From CAYWPG01 sp964460035 (GTDB lineage Bacteria > Pseudomonadota > Gammaproteobacteria > Nitrococcales > AK92): a stretch of DNA of 44,218 bases. The translations under genes and the position numbers were made by a program. Shown here piece after piece: positions 41,133 to 44,218 of this stretch. Within the stretch, counting starts at the first letter, position 1, and every line of letters begins with the position of its first letter. The stretch spans positions 1 to 44,218 of the forward strand of contig CAYWPG010000033.1 in NCBI GenBank assembly GCA_964460035.1, read 5' to 3'. Below the pieces are notes generated by a model that saw nothing but the letters and a program-made list of their open reading frames with translations, was not told the origin of the DNA and searched no databases.

Positions 41133-41489
41133 ATGAGTTATCCGAAGACACTGTTGCGTGTGCAAGGGCTAGGCCTCATCGCAGTGACGGCCTGCGCCTG
41201 CCTGATGGCGCTGTATGGTTGGTACGTCTTGCCGAAGGCAGCACTGTCGCTGTTTTTCTATACCTTGGGCATAGGTACTCCGGTGCTGCTGTTTTATCTT
41301 GCGCCCGCCTACGCACTGCTGCACCGCAATCAACGCGTTACCTGGACTCGCGTACTGGCCCTGGGGGTGTTGCCGGGAGTGGCAGCCAGCCTTGCTTCGG
41401 CCGATCTGGGCACACTGCTGATCGTCGGCGGGGCATTCGTTGCTGTCGCCACCCATTTGTTGAGCCGGTGGATGTTAGGGAAATGCTGA
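41133..41489 (+). CDS. Small four-helix membrane protein, unknown function
   Basis: 118 residues with about four hydrophobic helices (VQGLGLIAVTACACLMALYGWYV, ALSLFFYTLGIGTPVLLFYLAPAYALL, VLALGVLPGVAASLASADLG, LLIVGGAFVAVATHLLSRWML). It resembles in layout small AtpI-like or DoxX-like membrane proteins but matches no family I can name. The start is uncertain (a second ATG at 41106 adds nine codons) and no clear ribosome site precedes either. It is followed by a long intergenic region. Confidence 0.6.
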   Translation: MSYPKTLLRVQGLGLIAVTACACLMALYGWYVLPKAALSLFFYTLGIGTPVLLFYLAPAYALLHRNQRVTWTRVLALGVLPGVAASLASADLGTLLIVGGAFVAVATHLLSRWMLGKC

Positions 41490-42122
41490 GCAGTGCCGTC
41501 GTTGGCGTTGCCCTGTTCGCCACGCGGCGGTTGCGCACTCCGCTCAGGCAGCCCAGATGAACCATTTCTGTCCCGGTGCCGCTGCCGGGAGAAAGGCGTA
41601 GGCCAAGCCGATTTCAAGGCTGTGCGACAGGGAATGCTATCGAGCCGCCAAAACGATGCGGTGCAACATGCCAGAGCCTGTCTTTAAGCCGCATGTTTTC
41701 TCGCATTTCGGGTTTGTGAGGTGGCGACATTTGTTCTACTATCGCCAATGATCCAGGAATGCAGATTGCGTTGGTAAGGCGCCGGCGCACTTGAGCCGAG
41801 ACCCTACAATCTGGCGACAATCGTTGCACACCTGCATCGACGCTGCGCGTCGTCTTGGCACCGTCCGCTACACGCAAAAGGGCAGCAGTCGCCCTTGGCG
41901 AACCGCGCAAGGCCGCTTCGGCGCTCGCTCGTAACGCTTGGGCTTGCGCGAGATCGTTGAGAGAACACAGGTCCGGTCTGCTGCAGAACCTGGTTGCAGC
42001 GGCGGCTGTTGGCGGCACGCCGGAATGCGCTGTGCCAGCACCGGATTTATAAGCGCCTGCTGCAGGGAACGGCGGGATGCATACCGAGCTGAACAAACAT
42101 CGACAGAAGGGGGAGACAGCGA
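41490..42122. other. Intergenic region before the acyl-CoA synthetase gene
   Basis: About 630 bp with no gene I can support; minus-strand frames that cross it extend into the synthetase and look like shadows. The stretch from about 41690 to 41830 is AT-richer than its surroundings. No repeat or RNA family recognised. Confidence 0.35.
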
Positions 42123-43679
42123 ATGATCCTGACTCAGCTGCCGGAGGATAACCTGCAAAACTTCGGCGAGTATCCATTCATTTACTGCGGCGATGCCCAG
42201 TACACGAACCGGGATCTGATCGACGCTGCTAATAAGGTGGCCTCCGCGCTGGTGCAGCACGGCGTGCGCAAGGGCGACCGGGTTATCGTCTGCATGCCCA
42301 ACGCTCCCGAGGTTTTCTTTTGCTATCAGGGGATTATGCGCGCAGGCGCTATCGTTATCCCCGTAATGTATCTGTTGCACCCTCGCGAGATCGGGTTTAT
42401 TGCCGGCGATTCCGAGGCCAAGGTGATCATTACCTCGCCGGAGGTGCTCCCCAGCATTCTCGAGGCCACCAAGGACTTGCCGACCAAGCCGCTCATTCTG
42501 GTAACCAACGCTAGCGGCCATCCGGAAGCTGCCGGAAGAGACGATGTCCTGGATCTATATCAGGTAATGGAGTCCGCTCCGGCAGAATTCCCGCGCCCGA
42601 CGCTGGAGGCGAACGACGTTGCGGTCATCCTCTACACCTCCGGCACCACCGGCAAGCCGAAGGGCGTGATGCTCACGCATAAGAACCTCTATAGCAACGC
42701 GGCCGCGGCCATAAAAATGGCAGAGAATGAGACCGAGGAAGAGCGCCGCGGTACCACGCTAGGGGTGCTGCCGCTGGCGCATATCTACGGCTTCACTATG
42801 GCCAACGTGCTTTATCTGAGCGGCGCGGCCGTAGTCGTGATGCCCAAGTACGACCTCGAGGAAGTCTGTAAGGCGATCGAAAAGCATAGGGTTCGTGCTT
42901 TCGCTGCCGTTCCGGCCATGATTTATCACATGCTCATGGATCCGACGACGGAGAAGTACGACCTCTCCAGCCTGGAAATCGTCGGGTCGGGATCTGCGCC
43001 GTTGCCCGTGAACGTCATTCAAGGTTTTAAGGCCAAGTTCGGTGCCGATATCTACGAAGGCTACGGGCTTTCCGAAGCAGCGCCTACGGTTTCCGCGCAT
43101 CGTCGTGGGGAACCGATCAAGCCTGGTTCGGTGGGCCGGCCGGTGCCGGGCGTCGAGATCAAGATCGTCGACGATGCGGGCAATGAGGTTCCCACCGGCG
43201 AGGTAGGGGAGCTGCTGGTGCGCGGCGACAACGTCACGCCCGGATATTTCCGCAACGAGGAAGCTACGCGTGCCGCCATCAAGGATGGCTGGCTGTACAC
43301 CGGCGATATTGCCAAGGTGGACGAAGATGGCTACCTGTATATCGTCGATCGCAAGAAGGATTTGATCATCCGCGGCGGCTTCAACATCTACCCACGCGAC
43401 TTGGAAGAAATGATCAGCAAGCACCCCGCGGTGGGCGAAGTCGCGGTGGTCGGTGCGCCGTCCTCCGAGATGGGTGAAGAGGTTGTGGCGTTCGTCATCA
43501 AGAAGCCGGGTGCCGAGGTGACGGAGGAAGAGCTCATTAAGTACTGCCAGGACAAGCTGGCGAAGTACAAGACACCGCGCCGCATTCTCTTCACGGACAA
43601 CTTGCCGCGAAACGGTGTCGGCAAAGTGATGAAGAAGGATCTGCGTGAGCAGGTCGCGCAAATGAAGCTGTTCGCTTAG
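42123..43679 (+). CDS. AMP-forming acyl-CoA synthetase
   Basis: 518-residue ANL-superfamily ligase that activates a carboxylic acid as acyl-AMP and transfers it to CoA. P-loop YTSGTTGKPKG is at 171-181, followed by LPLAHIYGFTMANVLYLSGAAVVVMPKYDLEEV, YEGYGLSEAAPTVSAH, the hinge region GWLYTGDIAKVDEDGYLYIVDRKKDLIIRGGFNIYPRDLEEMI and the catalytic Lys in PRNGVGKVMKKDLR. The overall pattern is that of long-chain-fatty-acid/benzoate-CoA-type ligases; chain specificity cannot be read from sequence. GGGGGAGA lies about 8 nt before the ATG. A strong terminator follows. It probably links to the window's alcohol/aldehyde oxidation genes by pathway. Confidence 0.93.
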   Translation: MILTQLPEDNLQNFGEYPFIYCGDAQYTNRDLIDAANKVASALVQHGVRKGDRVIVCMPNAPEVFFCYQGIMRAGAIVIPVMYLLHPREIGFIAGDSEAKVIITSPEVLPSILEATKDLPTKPLILVTNASGHPEAAGRDDVLDLYQVMESAPAEFPRPTLEANDVAVILYTSGTTGKPKGVMLTHKNLYSNAAAAIKMAENETEEERRGTTLGVLPLAHIYGFTMANVLYLSGAAVVVMPKYDLEEVCKAIEKHRVRAFAAVPAMIYHMLMDPTTEKYDLSSLEIVGSGSAPLPVNVIQGFKAKFGADIYEGYGLSEAAPTVSAHRRGEPIKPGSVGRPVPGVEIKIVDDAGNEVPTGEVGELLVRGDNVTPGYFRNEEATRAAIKDGWLYTGDIAKVDEDGYLYIVDRKKDLIIRGGFNIYPRDLEEMISKHPAVGEVAVVGAPSSEMGEEVVAFVIKKPGAEVTEEELIKYCQDKLAKYKTPRRILFTDNLPRNGVGKVMKKDLREQVAQMKLFA

Positions 43680-43710
43680 GCACAAGCCGCATTTGCAGAC
43701 GATGCAACAA

Positions 43711-43736
43711 GCGCCGCCCGTCAGGGCGGCGCTTTT
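43711..43736 (+). terminator. Intrinsic terminator after the acyl-CoA synthetase gene
   Basis: GCGCCGCCC (43711-43719), GTCA loop and GGGCGGCGC (43724-43732) form a nine-bp stem followed by TTTTCTTTC. It is 31 bp past the stop codon. Confidence 0.92.
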
Positions 43737-43810
43737 CTTTCGCCCCAAGATCCGCCTTGCAAGAGCTCTAAGCGATGGGGTTGAGGAATAGCACGTGGCG
43801 AATTGACTGT

Positions 43811-43841
43811 GCTGCCCTCGGGGCGCGCCTGCGAGGGCAGC
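43811..43841. terminator. Hairpin after the fibronectin-like gene
   Basis: GCTGCCCTCG (43811-43820) and CGAGGGCAGC (43832-43841) form a 10-bp stem with an 11-base loop, just beyond the minus-strand stop at 43850. No T tract follows on the minus strand, so termination is only probable. Confidence 0.5.
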
Positions 43842-43849
43842 GGTGCGGC

Positions 43850-44218
43850 TTACTCTATGGTTTTTACCGCTTCGTTCGAGTAACCGCTGAGACGCCCAGC
43901 CTGATCCACGGCTTGTACCGCGAAGTACCAGGAGGCGCGAGGCAGGTCTTCGAGCGTGAAGGAATAGCGGTAAATCGGTCCGCAGTCGGAGGACTTGCCG
44001 GTCGGCGTGATGGCCTTGTCATCATGATCGATCATGATGACCTCAGTGTACGTACCGGGCGACAAGCCGTAACTGATCTGATACCCAGTCAATCCAGGTA
44101 GGCAGTTGCCGTTTGTATCGCTGGTGGGAACCTCCCAGCTAAGTGCAGCCGACCGCTGTTGCTCTGGCTGCGGTTCTGGCTCTGGCTCCGGTTGGGGCTC
44201 CGGTTGGGGCTCCGGTTG
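43850..44218 (-). CDS. C-terminal end of a fibronectin type III-like extracellular protein (partial)
   Basis: The last 122 codons of a gene that begins beyond the right edge. It opens with a Gln/Pro/Glu repeat linker, followed by RSAALSWEVPTSDTNGNCLPGL and TGYQISYGLSPGTYTEVIMI, then YSFTLEDLPRASWYFAVQAVDQAGRLSGYSNEAVKTI: one fibronectin type III fold, typical of the C-terminus of secreted carbohydrate- or adhesion-related proteins (the TSYQISYG-style and YFAVQAVD motifs are diagnostic). The linker and lone domain suggest a cell-surface or secreted protein with its catalytic part upstream, outside the window. A similar FnIII with GYxIYYG-type strand is common in marine gammaproteobacteria. Confidence 0.8.
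   Translation of the reverse strand, partial: QPEPQPEPQPEPEPEPQPEQQRSAALSWEVPTSDTNGNCLPGLTGYQISYGLSPGTYTEVIMIDHDDKAITPTGKSSDCGPIYRYSFTLEDLPRASWYFAVQAVDQAGRLSGYSNEAVKTIE
44184..44218. repeat. 12-bp tandem repeat coding a Pro/Gln/Glu linker
   Basis: GGCTCCGGTTGG is repeated at 44184-44195 and 44196-44207 and starts again at 44208, running off the window. On the minus strand it codes QPEP units. It can slip during replication, changing linker length. Confidence 0.85.

Noticed and set aside
42759..43748. Antisense open frame over the acyl-CoA synthetase
   Set aside because: The sense strand shows all ANL motifs and a terminator; the antisense frame has no recognisable domain.
1..44218. CRISPR arrays, integrases or insertion sequences
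   Set aside because: No regularly spaced repeats, transposase or integrase domains, or target-site duplications are visible.

Overview
The window is about 44 kb of GC-rich bacterial chromosome with conserved housekeeping genes (recA, glmS, an AroQ chorismate mutase) and no phage, plasmid, insertion-sequence or CRISPR signature. A signal-peptide-bearing minimal ATP-dependent DNA ligase (Lig E type), a DUF1992 protein, a DUF533/YebE-like protein and a methyl-accepting chemotaxis protein together suggest a free-living, motile proteobacterium, most likely a gammaproteobacterium. I cannot name the genus. The run of 100 Ns at 23126-23225 shows this is a draft scaffold. No tRNA or rRNA gene was recognised.

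Left part (1-11.2 kb): recA (cut by the window edge); a 52-codon small gene with its own near-consensus promoter and a shared terminator; a TRIC/UPF0126 channel; periplasmic DNA ligase; an inverted REP-like pair; a DUF1992 protein; a GC-rich leader with alternative hairpins ahead of two overlapping c-type cytochrome genes (di-haem and tri-haem); two small conserved proteins; a SulP anion transporter with STAS domain; a LOG-family phosphoribohydrolase; a histidine phosphatase; and a DUF2147 protein.

Middle part (11.2-28.8 kb): two translationally coupled DUF2157-like membrane paralogs, a GT39-type glycosyltransferase, a DUF2798 protein, glmS with a small helical protein, then AraC regulator, GMC alcohol dehydrogenase and coniferyl-type aldehyde dehydrogenase all on the minus strand. 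That last trio reads as an alcohol-to-aldehyde-to-acid oxidation unit under AraC control. A PRC-barrel-like exported protein, a DUF533 protein interrupted by the gap, and a complete livGFHM transporter follow, with the binding protein (livK type) convergent to it.

Right part (29-44.2 kb): a MoxR AAA+ ATPase and a CoxE-like VWA protein without any visible client enzyme; a protein whose layout matches the cyanobacterial acyl-ACP reductase family, including a cysteine at the position of the catalytic one; chorismate mutase; an outer-membrane-like protein; a receiver-domain/thioredoxin-reductase-like fusion lacking the CxxC pair; a dCache chemoreceptor; an ABC exporter; an orphan membrane protein; an acyl-CoA synthetase; and the C-terminal end of a secreted fibronectin-III-like protein with a Pro/Glu/Gln linker.

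The genes are mostly single or in small operons. An inferred theme is metabolism of alcohols, aldehydes and carboxylic acids: GMC dehydrogenase, aldehyde dehydrogenase, AMP-forming acyl-CoA ligase, acyl-thioester reductase-like protein and a Liv-type importer. The most unusual proteins are the acyl-ACP-reductase-like protein (32000-33217), the receiver/TrxR-like fusion without redox cysteines (34899-36554), the CoxD/CoxE-like pair without Cox genes (29194-31514) and the exported DNA ligase (2183-3046).
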